Source: PHAA01 sp964457945 (GTDB lineage: Bacteria > Bacillota > Syntrophomonadia > Syntrophomonadales > Syntrophomonadaceae). From it: a stretch of DNA of 64,000 bases. Location of the stretch: contig CAYWFX010000001.1 in the NCBI GenBank assembly GCA_964457945.1, positions 190,867 to 254,866 on the forward strand. The letters are read 5' to 3'. A program made the position numbers and the translations under genes. Positions 34,818 to 43,318 of the stretch are shown one piece after another. The notes under the pieces are model-generated. The model was given only the letters and a program-made list of their open reading frames with translations. It was not told where the DNA came from and made no database searches. Within the stretch, counting starts at the first letter, position 1. Each line of letters begins with the position of its first letter.

Positions 34818-35879
34818 CTATTTATTCAGAAATGATAATATGCCGTTTGCTATCGCTTCAGCCGCTTGGTCTTTGAAATCGTTGGTTTTCAATAGCGCTT
34901 TTTCGGTAGGGTTGCTTATAAATGCCACCTCAACCAGCACTGACGGCATCCGGGTATTTCTTAACACTGATAAATTAGCTTCTTTCACACCCCGGTTCTG
35001 TCTTTGTAGCTTATCAAGCAGTTGTGTTTGTAGAGCCTTAGCTAACCTTGCTCTTTCATCACGCTGTATAAAAAGGTCTGGATTCTCTTGCGGGGCATAA
35101 AAGTAAGTTTCTGTTCCGCACGGAGCAGATTGTATATTAGCATTATTATGTATGGATACAAAGAGAGTGGCGTTAAGCTTATTAGCTATGCTGCTGCGCT
35201 CTTCAAGACCAAGGTAACTGTCATCTTTGCGGGTGTACTCCACTCTGATTCCCCTTTGCTTAAGCAAATCCCCCGCCTTCAGAGCTATAACCAGGTTAGC
35301 GTCTTTTTCGTTAAGCTCACTGTCCCCTGCTCCGGGATCCCACCCACCGTGTCCGGCATCAATTACCACTATTATCTCACTGGATTGATTTCCAGGGGAT
35401 GTTGGAGTTGTTTCCGAGCTGTTTATGATAATATTCCCTGTTTTTGCATCCCACGTAACCTTACCACCAAAGGCTTCACCTACAAAGCGCAGCGGTGCTA
35501 AAGTTCGGTTGTTCACTATCTTGGCAGGAACCTCCAAATTATAGACGCGGCCATTTACTGTTGGAGCGCTAGAGTTCAAAGGCATTATGACTGTGATGTC
35601 TCCCTTTGTGGCTGTAATTACAAGTGTAGTACTATTCCAGTCAACTTTTGCTCCCATGGACTCAAATATGGCCCGTAATGGAACCATAGTGCGGTTATTT
35701 TCTATGGTAGGTGGTACTTCGAACTCTAGTTGCTTACCATTAAGGATAACCAGCGGGGATCTTACCCCGGTATCCGCAGAAACACTATCTAGCAATGGCC
35801 CTACAAGGATAAATAAAGCTATCACCATAATCAGTGATAAGTGTATGTGAACATAGTTGGTTTTAATTTTAAATAACAC
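34818..35879 (-). CDS. Secreted N-acetylmuramoyl-L-alanine amidase with copper-amine-oxidase stalk
   Basis: Cell-wall amidase, 353 aa. Signal peptide (about 1-36, LSLIMVIALFILVGPLL, ending near VSA-D); a stalk with two copper-amine-oxidase-like repeats (about 45-155; MVPLRAIFESMG and TLAPLRFVGEAFGG); then a zinc Amidase_3 domain (about 170-352). The metal ligands are in VIDAGHGGWDPG, ELNEKDANL and VSIHNNA, and the catalytic Glu in LVEVAFISNP. The start is GTG, 6 nt after AAGGA. It is a partner by architecture of the glucosaminidase at 4804: both have the same wall-binding stalk and similar promoter motifs. Confidence 0.92.
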   Translation of the reverse strand: MLFKIKTNYVHIHLSLIMVIALFILVGPLLDSVSADTGVRSPLVILNGKQLEFEVPPTIENNRTMVPLRAIFESMGAKVDWNSTTLVITATKGDITVIMPLNSSAPTVNGRVYNLEVPAKIVNNRTLAPLRFVGEAFGGKVTWDAKTGNIIINSSETTPTSPGNQSSEIIVVIDAGHGGWDPGAGDSELNEKDANLVIALKAGDLLKQRGIRVEYTRKDDSYLGLEERSSIANKLNATLFVSIHNNANIQSAPCGTETYFYAPQENPDLFIQRDERARLAKALQTQLLDKLQRQNRGVKEANLSVLRNTRMPSVLVEVAFISNPTEKALLKTNDFKDQAAEAIANGILSFLNK

Positions 35880-35890
35880 AATCTGTCCTT

Positions 35891-35920
35891 TATAAATAAT
35901 TCTATTTTAGATTTCGACAA
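35891..35920 (-). promoter_or_regulatory. Possible promoter of the amidase gene
   Basis: TTGTCG (35920-35915), 18-bp spacer, TTTATA (35896-35891) on the minus strand. It includes the motif shared with the glucosaminidase gene. Confidence 0.35.
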
Positions 35921-36113
35921 TTCTCGATCTGTTCCCTGCTTTCTCAGCATGGTATATTATGGTATATTAACTAACCATTGCTGCGATTAATACTGATAAG
36001 CGTCTTGAAAGTGTTATACAGCAAACTATAAATGTGAGCTCAACTAAAAACAATGAATATTTACATACTTTATTGGATACAATTTATGGTAATAAACTAT
36101 ATGGAGGTTGACG

Positions 36114-36587
36114 ATGGTTATATCCTTATCCGATTTTAATAAGCTGTCTGAAAAAGACAAGAAAAAAACCCTTGAAAATTTGAAACAAGAGATAGGTGTT
36201 AGCGGTATTGTCAAGGCCTGGGAAATATCAAGATCAAAAGCGTACAGCATGCTGCGTGAGTTTAATATTTCCCTTAATAGGAAAATAAGCCGACCATCAA
36301 AGACAAAAAAGACGGATGATTCTTTGGATAATCAAAATAACGCAACAGCTCCGTCTGACTTACCTATCCCCCAAACACACCAAACCGTTGAAAGGTCTGG
36401 AAATATGGGTGCGCCAGAAGAATCTCTATTAGATTTTGATACAAAGGCGGATGGTTCTAAGTTTTTCCTGAACCTTGAGACTCAAGGTACTGCACTGCTA
36501 ATCAATGAAACAATACATGCTCTCCTTGGATCGGGAAAATTGTCAAATTCGAACCTTCATCTGAGTATAACAATACAAGAGATTTAG
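36114..36587 (+). CDS. Hypothetical protein with N-terminal HTH-like segment
   Basis: 157 aa, not recognised. The first 55 residues (LSEKDKKKTLENLKQEIGVS, then GIVKAWEISRSKAYSMLREF) look like a basic helical DNA-binding module with a helix-turn-helix at KAWEISRSKAYSML. A low-complexity linker rich in Asn, Pro, Ser and Thr follows (about 60-105). The last 50 residues form a compact domain (FFLNLETQGTALLINETIHA). The ATG at 36114 is 6 nt from GGAGG. It stands alone between the amidase gene and the etf operon. Confidence 0.6.
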   Translation: MVISLSDFNKLSEKDKKKTLENLKQEIGVSGIVKAWEISRSKAYSMLREFNISLNRKISRPSKTKKTDDSLDNQNNATAPSDLPIPQTHQTVERSGNMGAPEESLLDFDTKADGSKFFLNLETQGTALLINETIHALLGSGKLSNSNLHLSITIQEI

Positions 36588-36621
36588 AGAACATAACATT
36601 AACTAAAGTGCACACAATCTT

Positions 36622-36662
36622 AGGGGACATCTACGCTATGGCAATTAGATGTCCCCTTATTT
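36622..36662. terminator. Strong terminator between the hypothetical gene and etfA
   Basis: AGGGGACATCTA and its exact complement form a 12-bp stem with a 12-nt loop, followed by TATTTA on the + strand. It ends the + strand gene and probably the fix/etf operon on the other strand. Confidence 0.82.
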
Positions 36663-36690
36663 ACCGGCTATATCAAGTTTAAAAAGTTCA

Positions 36691-37626
36691 CTAATCTATG
36701 GCTTTCTTGAGCTCGGGAAGGACCTCTTTAAGATCAGCTATCAGCACATAATCAGCCATTTGGTTCATATAAGCTTTTTCGTCATTATTTATAGATACTA
36801 TTGTCTTGGCATCACGTATTCCTACATTAAACTGCACCTGCCCTGATACTCCGAGTATTACAGCCAGTTCAGGCTTGCAAATCTTCCCGGACAAACCTAC
36901 TATTCTTTCTTCACCGAACCATTTCTTATCAGTTGCTACTGGTTTGGAGCAGGCTACTTCGCCCCCTAGTTTTTTTGCTATTTCCATAATTGCAGGCAGA
37001 TTTTCTTCACTTTCCACTCCCTGTCCCACGATCACCAGTATCTCCGCCGCTTCAATATCTACACTGTCCCCTGCTTTTGCTCGGATCTCAATTAGTTTAA
37101 TTCCCGAAGGATTAATATCCACTTCACAATCATTTATACTACCACCAACTTCGTCATCTGCCTCTATAAAGGCTTTGGGAGATATAGCTATTACTTTTTT
37201 GTCACTGGTTATTTTCTGTATAGCCACGGTTGCTCCGCCTAGAACATTCCTTACGCATTGTATGCTGCCATTTTCATTTTTCAGGCTTTTTACATCAGTT
37301 AGACAACCTGCATTTAACACCTGAGCCAGTCTTCCGGCAAGTTCCTTACCTCTTCGGTTGGAAGATAGAAGTACTGTATCGGCATCCAGTCTCTCAGCTG
37401 TTTGCAGGAAAGCTGATGCCATGGCAGCCGAATCTGACAGACTCAATTCTGGATTATTTATCTTATAGGTCTCTGCGCCTTTAGCTGCCAGTTCTTCTGC
37501 CAGTTCATCATTGTTAATGCTAACTGCTTTTATTGATATATCATTATTATTAGCTATAAGTTTTGCTGCAGTTAATAATTGCAGGGCCAGTATAGTTTTA
37601 TCGCTGTATATTAATATTCCTGCCAT
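36691..37626 (-). CDS. etfA: Electron transfer flavoprotein alpha subunit
   Basis: FAD-binding subunit of ETF (FixB type), 311 aa. N-terminal domain about 1-190; the C-terminal FAD domain has IVGLSGKICKPELAVILGVS, then GQVQFNVGIRDAKTIVSINND and a D-Y-V-L-I-A-D motif. It accepts electrons from acyl-CoA dehydrogenases. It is last in the operon CoA-transferase, two dehydrogenases, fixC, fixX, etfB, etfA, and 4 nt after etfB. Confidence 0.93.
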   Translation of the reverse strand: MAGILIYSDKTILALQLLTAAKLIANNNDISIKAVSINNDELAEELAAKGAETYKINNPELSLSDSAAMASAFLQTAERLDADTVLLSSNRRGKELAGRLAQVLNAGCLTDVKSLKNENGSIQCVRNVLGGATVAIQKITSDKKVIAISPKAFIEADDEVGGSINDCEVDINPSGIKLIEIRAKAGDSVDIEAAEILVIVGQGVESEENLPAIMEIAKKLGGEVACSKPVATDKKWFGEERIVGLSGKICKPELAVILGVSGQVQFNVGIRDAKTIVSINNDEKAYMNQMADYVLIADLKEVLPELKKAID

Positions 37627-37630
37627 TCTA

Positions 37631-38371
37631 TCACCTCCTAATTAAACCTTCTGTTTCTAAAGCTTTTATAAGTTCTTCTGCTGTCTTTACTGCAATTTGT
37701 TTGCGCTGCATCTCCGGTGCTAGATTGCTTATCGTTTCCAGCATGCTCTCCCCCGTTACGTCCAATTCCAGTATTTCTTTTGGTTTTCTCCCTGCTTTTA
37801 ATATTTGGCTTACTGAAGGTATCCGAGGTTCATTTATATCTGCCATTACACTTACTACTATGGGGAGCTGTGTTTCCAGCACTTCTTCACAGTCTTCCAA
37901 AGAACGGGTAATTGTGGCAATATTTCCACTTATATCAATGCTTTTAGCATAACCTACCTGGGGTAACCCAAGAATTCCAGCTACCCTGGATCCAACCTGT
38001 CCCGAGTAGTTGTCCCCACTGCCTTCACCGAAGAGTATGATGCCTACGTCATCAATTCTTTTAATTGCTTCGGCAATTAACCAAGCACTGGCTGAACTAT
38101 CCATATTCTCCAGTTCATCATTCAAAATCAGATAGGCCTCATCGGCACCTGCTGCCAGTGCTTCTTTTATGGTGTCTACAAGAGCTTCATTTCCAGCTGA
38201 TACCACCATTAGATTACTACCTGTTGCTTCTTTTAGCTGTACACCCGCTTCCAGAGCATTTTTATCTATGTTCCCAAATGTTAAGGCAACATCGTCCAGT
38301 AACGGTTTACGATTCCTAATACGGATTTGCTGCAAATCCGGAATTTGTTTCATGGCAACTACAATGTTCAT
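37631..38371 (-). CDS. etfB: Electron transfer flavoprotein beta subunit
   Basis: ETF beta (FixA type), 246 aa. The start MNIVVAMKQIPD at 38371 is the family N-terminus; a longer frame adds ten residues without support. The AGADEAYLI region and the C-terminal recognition segment (EMQRKQIAVK) are visible. Whether it carries the extra bifurcating FAD cannot be decided by eye. The linked fixC and fixX favour a Fix-type complex. Confidence 0.92.
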   Translation of the reverse strand: MNIVVAMKQIPDLQQIRIRNRKPLLDDVALTFGNIDKNALEAGVQLKEATGSNLMVVSAGNEALVDTIKEALAAGADEAYLILNDELENMDSSASAWLIAEAIKRIDDVGIILFGEGSGDNYSGQVGSRVAGILGLPQVGYAKSIDISGNIATITRSLEDCEEVLETQLPIVVSVMADINEPRIPSVSQILKAGRKPKEILELDVTGESMLETISNLAPEMQRKQIAVKTAEELIKALETEGLIRR

Positions 38372-38428
38372 TCCTCTAACACTCCTTCCACCTAAATGCA
38401 TCTATTCTGCTCTATTCCATAGCTGTCT

Positions 38429-38713
38429 CTACCCAAAACGGAATTGTACTCCTGCCCCGCCGCTGGGATAATGCCATTCCAAGACCGCAGAACCACAGAC
38501 TAATAGACAGGTACCGCATTCCAGGCAACCATCAACGCTAATAACTATTTCGCCATCTTCGTTTTCACTGTATAGACCAGCTGGACATACTATAATAGCT
38601 TTTTTTAAGTGGGCATCTTTTTCTTTACCCGCTTTGATTTTTATGTGGAATTCTTTATCTTCTTTGAATACGTCTAATCCCAATTTAGCTTTAAGTCCCA
38701 TTACTTCGCTCAT
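38429..38713 (-). CDS. fixX: FixX-type ferredoxin-like protein
   Basis: 94 aa. Cysteines in IIVCPAGLY and CLECGTCLLVC provide a [4Fe-4S] site in the FixX/ETF-QO ferredoxin pattern. The ATG overlaps the fixC stop by 4 nt, so translation is coupled. It would relay electrons between FixC and its acceptor. Confidence 0.88.
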   Translation of the reverse strand: MSEVMGLKAKLGLDVFKEDKEFHIKIKAGKEKDAHLKKAIIVCPAGLYSENEDGEIVISVDGCLECGTCLLVCGSAVLEWHYPSGGAGVQFRFG

Positions 38714-40011
38714 ATCTTCATCATCCTCCTACCAAGCTGGAGCATAGCCCAGATCTCACTCATAGTGATATATTTCTTGATGGTGGGAAATAATTTCGCT
38801 TTTGGTCCGGCTGGTACCTCATATAAATCTTTCATTACATTACCGGCCAGTTCTGGGTAGTGTTTGAACAAACGCGGGTACTCCAATACTTCTAGGGATT
38901 CTTTAAAGTTGTTAAAGTCTTTCATTACAAAACTATTATTTAAAAGTGTTTCATAGTTAGCCAGCCCTGCCTTAGAAAAATCATTCTTCTCTTTGGCCTG
39001 TATTACTGCCTGGGCAGCATAATAACCGCTGGCCATAGCGTATTCCATTCCTCGTACGGTAACTCCTATGTTCATTGAGAATCCAGCCGCATCTCCTGCT
39101 ACCAGTATTCCATCCCCGTAAAGTTTACCCATGGCTTTTAACCCGCCTTCGGGTATAACATGGGCTGAATATTCTACGGTTTCCCCACCCTTTATAAGTC
39201 TTGCTATCTCCGTCCGTTGTTTAAATTTATCCAGCAATTCAGGTGCTTTAATCTCCGGAGTTTCCTCGGTGAGGGCATCAATTCCCACCACAATCCCTAA
39301 ACTTATACTTTCTTGGTTGGTATAGAGGAAGCCACCACCAAATTTACCGGCGGTTGCATCTCCCATGAAGAGCCGTGCTGCCCCTTCATCACCTTCCAGA
39401 TTAAATCGGTTTTCTAATACACCGCGATCAAGTTCTATTATTTCTTTAAAGCCTACCGCAAAGTTTTTCGCTTGAGCTGGTTTTCGCAAGCCTGCTTTTT
39501 GGGCGACAAATGATAATACTCCATCACAGGCAATTACTACATTAGCCCTTAGTTCCTCCCCACCGGCCATTATTCCCATAACTTTCCCATTTTCTATAAT
39601 GAGATCATCAACCCGGCTTTTAGTTACCAGCATGGCTCCTTTTCTCTCAGCCTGTTTGGCCAACCATTTATCGAATTTACCTCTTAAAATACTGTAGCTC
39701 TGGTATGGTTCTTCCATTAACTCTGAACCATCGTACCTTATGGTGATAGATCGTTCCTTATCCATAATGCAGACTTCTTCATGCGCTATATATCGCTCCA
39801 GCGGAGCTTTTTTCCACAAGTCAGGAAACAGTTCTCTTATGGGACTTACATACATGCGCCCACCGGTCACGTTTTTGGCACCGCAGTAATCGCCTCTTTC
39901 TAATACCAGTACTTCAAGGCCTGCAGACGCCATGGTGTAAGCAGCAGCAAGACCTGCTAATCCTCCTCCAACGATTATTGCATCAAATTGTTCGTTTGAT
40001 TGACTATCCAT
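38710..40011 (-). CDS. fixC: FixC-type FAD-dependent ETF oxidoreductase
   Basis: 433-aa flavoprotein related to ETF:quinone oxidoreductase. N-terminal dinucleotide motif VGGGLAGLAAAYTMASAG, LERGDYCGAKNVTGGR, and the second FAD motif GILVAGDAAGFSMNIGVTVR. It receives electrons from EtfAB and, with FixX, passes them to quinone or ferredoxin. It lies about 170 nt after the short acyl-CoA dehydrogenase gene; that gap holds a hairpin without a T-run. Confidence 0.9.
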   Translation of the reverse strand: MDSQSNEQFDAIIVGGGLAGLAAAYTMASAGLEVLVLERGDYCGAKNVTGGRMYVSPIRELFPDLWKKAPLERYIAHEEVCIMDKERSITIRYDGSELMEEPYQSYSILRGKFDKWLAKQAERKGAMLVTKSRVDDLIIENGKVMGIMAGGEELRANVVIACDGVLSFVAQKAGLRKPAQAKNFAVGFKEIIELDRGVLENRFNLEGDEGAARLFMGDATAGKFGGGFLYTNQESISLGIVVGIDALTEETPEIKAPELLDKFKQRTEIARLIKGGETVEYSAHVIPEGGLKAMGKLYGDGILVAGDAAGFSMNIGVTVRGMEYAMASGYYAAQAVIQAKEKNDFSKAGLANYETLLNNSFVMKDFNNFKESLEVLEYPRLFKHYPELAGNVMKDLYEVPAGPKAKLFPTIKKYITMSEIWAMLQLGRRMMKI

Positions 40012-40037
40012 TTACTTACACCTCACTTGTTAGATAT

Positions 40038-40060
40038 GGGAGGAGCAAATGGCCCCTCCC
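40038..40060. repeat. GC-rich hairpin between acyl-CoA dehydrogenase and fixC
   Basis: GGGAGG and CCTCCC enclose 11 nt and can extend inward. There is no T-run on the minus strand, so it is more likely an mRNA processing or stability element than a terminator. Confidence 0.5.
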
Positions 40061-40182
40061 AATTAATATTTATATCCCTTTTCACGACTTATTTAAGCAT
40101 GGGCCCGGGCATTGGTAATACTGTCTTACCAAAAGCTGTGTTGAGTATACCTGCAGATGCAACCCACAGAGCACCATAATCT

Positions 40183-41322
40183 TTATCCGTTTAATACAAC
40201 TCCTGCAATAATCATTTTCTGCATATCAGCAACACCCTCGACTTGTGGACCCAGTATAGCATCGCGGTATAAGCGGCTTACCACATAATCATTCATTAAA
40301 CCATAGGAGCCGTGTACATCCATAGCAATACGAGCAGCATCAACAAAAGTTTCGCAAACAAAGGTCTTGGTCAATGCTGCTTCTTTAGCAAATACCATCG
40401 GGTCTTTGGGATCATTAGCCAGGCAACCCAGGCGGTAAGTCAACCAGCGGCAAGCTTCATATTTCATGGCCAGATCGGCGATTCTTAATTGTATAGCCTG
40501 GAATTTCGCGATTGGTTCTCCCCTATGAGTTCTCTCTTTTACATATTTTATCGATTCCTCATAAGCCGCCAGGATTCCTCCCAGAGCAATTGAGCTAATA
40601 CCCACTTTGCCGAAAGCAATGCCATAGGTTAATACCGGGAAGCCTCCTCCGACTTTACCCAGGACATTTTCAGCCGACACTTTTACATCTTTAAAATATA
40701 CATCCAGGAGATTCCCACCGCGATAGCCTATCTTATGCCAGGGTTCTGAGATAGAATATCCTTCGCAGAATTTATCCACGATAAAGGCGGTCGGTTTCCC
40801 ACTTTCTGCATCTGTAGCGAAAACCACCATGGGGCCGGGATAATCAGCATTGCTTATAAAGCGCTTGGTCCCGTTTATAATATAGTGATCGCCCTCTTTT
40901 ACAGCATGGGTAGTAATTTGTTTGGGATCTGACCCGGTTCCCGGTTCGGTAAAAGCAAATGAGGCTAAATGTTCTCCTCTACATGCTTTAGGCATATACT
41001 TGTTTTTTTGTTCTGAGGTGCCAAATTTGTCTATAGCCCCTAATCCCAGGCAATTAACTGATATCGAAATAGCCGGTCCGCTGGATACCTTGCCCAATTG
41101 TTCCATAGCTAAAACATAGCAATCATAGCCCGCGTTGGCTCCGCCATATTCCTCTTTGAAGGGTAGTCCAAAAAGATCCAGCTCTCCGAGACCTTTTATA
41201 ATTTCATCAGGAATTATACTTTCCCGGTCTATCTGCTCAGCAACGGGCGCAAGGTATTTCTTGCCAAAATCCTGGGCCATTTTTTGAATCAAGAGTTGTT
41301 CCTTGCTTAACGAAAACTCCAT
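40183..41322 (-). CDS. Acyl-CoA dehydrogenase, short-chain type
   Basis: FAD enzyme of 379 aa that oxidises acyl-CoA to enoyl-CoA, passing electrons to ETF. SFAFTEPGTGSDPKQI is the FAD-site motif; RFISNADYPGP and the C-terminal MDVHGSYGLMNDYVVSRLYR are family blocks. The catalytic Glu is expected in GPQVEGVADMQK, where the usual EGT is EGV. Order and operon suggest butyryl-CoA or a similar short substrate. The gap before it holds a stable hairpin. Confidence 0.9.
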   Translation of the reverse strand: MEFSLSKEQLLIQKMAQDFGKKYLAPVAEQIDRESIIPDEIIKGLGELDLFGLPFKEEYGGANAGYDCYVLAMEQLGKVSSGPAISISVNCLGLGAIDKFGTSEQKNKYMPKACRGEHLASFAFTEPGTGSDPKQITTHAVKEGDHYIINGTKRFISNADYPGPMVVFATDAESGKPTAFIVDKFCEGYSISEPWHKIGYRGGNLLDVYFKDVKVSAENVLGKVGGGFPVLTYGIAFGKVGISSIALGGILAAYEESIKYVKERTHRGEPIAKFQAIQLRIADLAMKYEACRWLTYRLGCLANDPKDPMVFAKEAALTKTFVCETFVDAARIAMDVHGSYGLMNDYVVSRLYRDAILGPQVEGVADMQKMIIAGVVLNG

Positions 41323-41348
41323 GTCCTTTTCTCTCCTTTCAAATCATC

Positions 41349-41395
41349 AGGTGGTCAAGAGGGAAGGCTCGAAAAGCTACCTTCCCCTTCCACCT
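41349..41395. repeat. Nested hairpin between the two acyl-CoA dehydrogenase genes
   Basis: Outer AGGTGG/CCACCT and inner GGGAAGG/CCTTCCC (41361-41367 with 41380-41386). Perfect inner stem, no T-run. Confidence 0.55.
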
Positions 41396-41414
41396 CTACT
41401 AATAACTGGGCCGT

Positions 41415-43262
41415 CTAATAATCAAAACATTCACTGTCTATGACGAGTACTGAAGTATCGGCAAGTTTAACAATTTCAGCTAAATTGACCACATGAGGAA
41501 CCTCATTCAACAGATAATATCTGGCTGACAGGATTTTGCCCTTGTAGAATTTATAGTCGAAGTGGTCTTCTCCCAGCTCTTTTGCTTTTTTATCAGCTAA
41601 CAAGGCTTGATCAAGAAGCAGTTTGCCGCCTAGAAGCTCAGCAGTTGCCATTAAAACACGCTTTGCAAAAGTAGGTATTAGTCCCAGGGTCTCTTTGTCC
41701 TGAGCAAATCCGGCCATGGTCTTCTGGATTTCTTCGTAAGCGCTTATAGCTTTACCCAGTTGTTCAAATTCCTTTTCAAACCCAGGGGCCTGCTTATTTG
41801 CTTCGTAGAAGTCCTTATTATCCTGCATCCAGCGGGCAAAAACTGCTCCCTTTTCCATACTCCATTTACGCCCGACCAGATCCATGGCCTGAATATAAGT
41901 AGTACCTTCATACAAGGTATTGATCTTGGTGTCACGAGCCATTTTTTCACAGGGATAATCAGCAATAAACCCATATCCACCGTAAATCTGAATAGCTTCA
42001 GTTCCTATCACATCCCAGGATATTTCACTGCAGTATGCTTTAGCCAAAGGAATAATTACGCCCAGTTCATCGTCGGCTTTCTTTCTTTCTGCCGGGTCAG
42101 GATCCCAATGGTTTATATCAATGTTGAGATATCCTTTATAAGTCATGGCCCTGCAGGCTTCTGTGACCGCTTTTAGTCTTAAAAGGGATCTCTTGATATC
42201 CTCATGTTCTATAATGGGTACCCGGCCTTTTTTCGGATTGGTAAAAGGTGTTCCCTGGATTCTTTCTGTGGCATATTGCTTGGCATTATAATAAGAATTG
42301 GCTATTACACTTACTGAGAGTATCCCGCAAACCAGACGTTCCTCGTTCATCATTTTGAACATCAAGGACATCCCATCGCCCTTGCCTTCGTTTTCCAGAG
42401 GATTTCTGCCTAGAAGATAACCCCGGCACTCATTGTTGTCACCAAAACTCAAGGATACGGTGGGATTACCATGCATCCCCATCTTCTTCTCCACTCCGGT
42501 GGCGATTACATCATTAAATTCCTGACTGCCATCATCATTAATCCAATACTTGGGTACCAGGAACAGGGAGATTCCCTTGGTACCCGGCAATGCTCCATCT
42601 ACCCGGGCCAAGAACATGTGCACAATATTTTCCGCGAAATTATTATCGCCATTACTTATAAATATTTTTTGTCCTTTTACTTTATAAACCCGGGGATCAT
42701 CGGTAGGAAAAGCCTTACTGGCAATTTCTCCAACATCAGAACCGGCCTGTGGTTCGGTCAGACACATGGTACCTGTATAATCACCGGAAAACATCTTCGG
42801 CAGGAACTTCTGTTTAATATCTGCAGGGGCTAGTTGGTCAACCAGCATTGAAGACCCCTGGGCCATACACAGGAATGGCGGAACGAAAGCCGGGTTAGCT
42901 GCCGAGAACATTTCCCATAAAGGAAACATCATAACCTGGGGCAGAACTACTGCACCTTCACTGGTGTCATTGTTGCTACAACCCCAGCCTTCCGACTGCA
43001 ATTTTTTATATACGGGGGGTACAGTGGGTGAAATGATTACCTGGCCATTTTCAAACTTTATTGGATTAATTTCACCATCATCTGAAGTAGGTTCAACTAT
43101 ATCTTTGGTCATTTTCAGGACCGTATCCAGAATCATATCAACATCGTCAACAGCATAGTTTTCGCTGTAGCGTGGGTAAGCCAGAACCTTTTCCAGGGGA
43201 AGCCATTCTTTTAAGATAAATTTAAAATCTCTGGTATTTTTATAAGCAAAATTGGAAGCCAT
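41415..43262 (-). CDS. Long acyl-CoA dehydrogenase with extra C-terminal domain
   Basis: 615-aa dehydrogenase of the class with a roughly 150-residue C-terminal extension. GTMCLTEPQAGSDVG is the flavin motif. The catalytic Glu lies in KINTLYEGTTYIQAM. IQIYGGYGFIADYPCEKMAR is conserved. Linked to a CoA-transferase, a second dehydrogenase and Fix/ETF genes, it is a fatty acid oxidation enzyme; chain-length specificity is not readable. Confidence 0.9.
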   Translation of the reverse strand: MASNFAYKNTRDFKFILKEWLPLEKVLAYPRYSENYAVDDVDMILDTVLKMTKDIVEPTSDDGEINPIKFENGQVIISPTVPPVYKKLQSEGWGCSNNDTSEGAVVLPQVMMFPLWEMFSAANPAFVPPFLCMAQGSSMLVDQLAPADIKQKFLPKMFSGDYTGTMCLTEPQAGSDVGEIASKAFPTDDPRVYKVKGQKIFISNGDNNFAENIVHMFLARVDGALPGTKGISLFLVPKYWINDDGSQEFNDVIATGVEKKMGMHGNPTVSLSFGDNNECRGYLLGRNPLENEGKGDGMSLMFKMMNEERLVCGILSVSVIANSYYNAKQYATERIQGTPFTNPKKGRVPIIEHEDIKRSLLRLKAVTEACRAMTYKGYLNIDINHWDPDPAERKKADDELGVIIPLAKAYCSEISWDVIGTEAIQIYGGYGFIADYPCEKMARDTKINTLYEGTTYIQAMDLVGRKWSMEKGAVFARWMQDNKDFYEANKQAPGFEKEFEQLGKAISAYEEIQKTMAGFAQDKETLGLIPTFAKRVLMATAELLGGKLLLDQALLADKKAKELGEDHFDYKFYKGKILSARYYLLNEVPHVVNLAEIVKLADTSVLVIDSECFDY

Positions 43263-43318
43263 TACTATATTCCTCCTTCTTAGGTCATTTTGATTTCACG
43301 GGACTCAGAATGTCTAGT

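Noticed and set aside
35088..35501. 137-aa plus-strand frame
   Set aside because: Antisense to the amidase gene.
36806..37324. 172-aa plus-strand frame
   Set aside because: Antisense to etfA, Ser/Pro/Thr-rich translation, no ribosome site.
41760..42176. 138-aa plus-strand frame
   Set aside because: Antisense to the long acyl-CoA dehydrogenase gene, no ribosome site.
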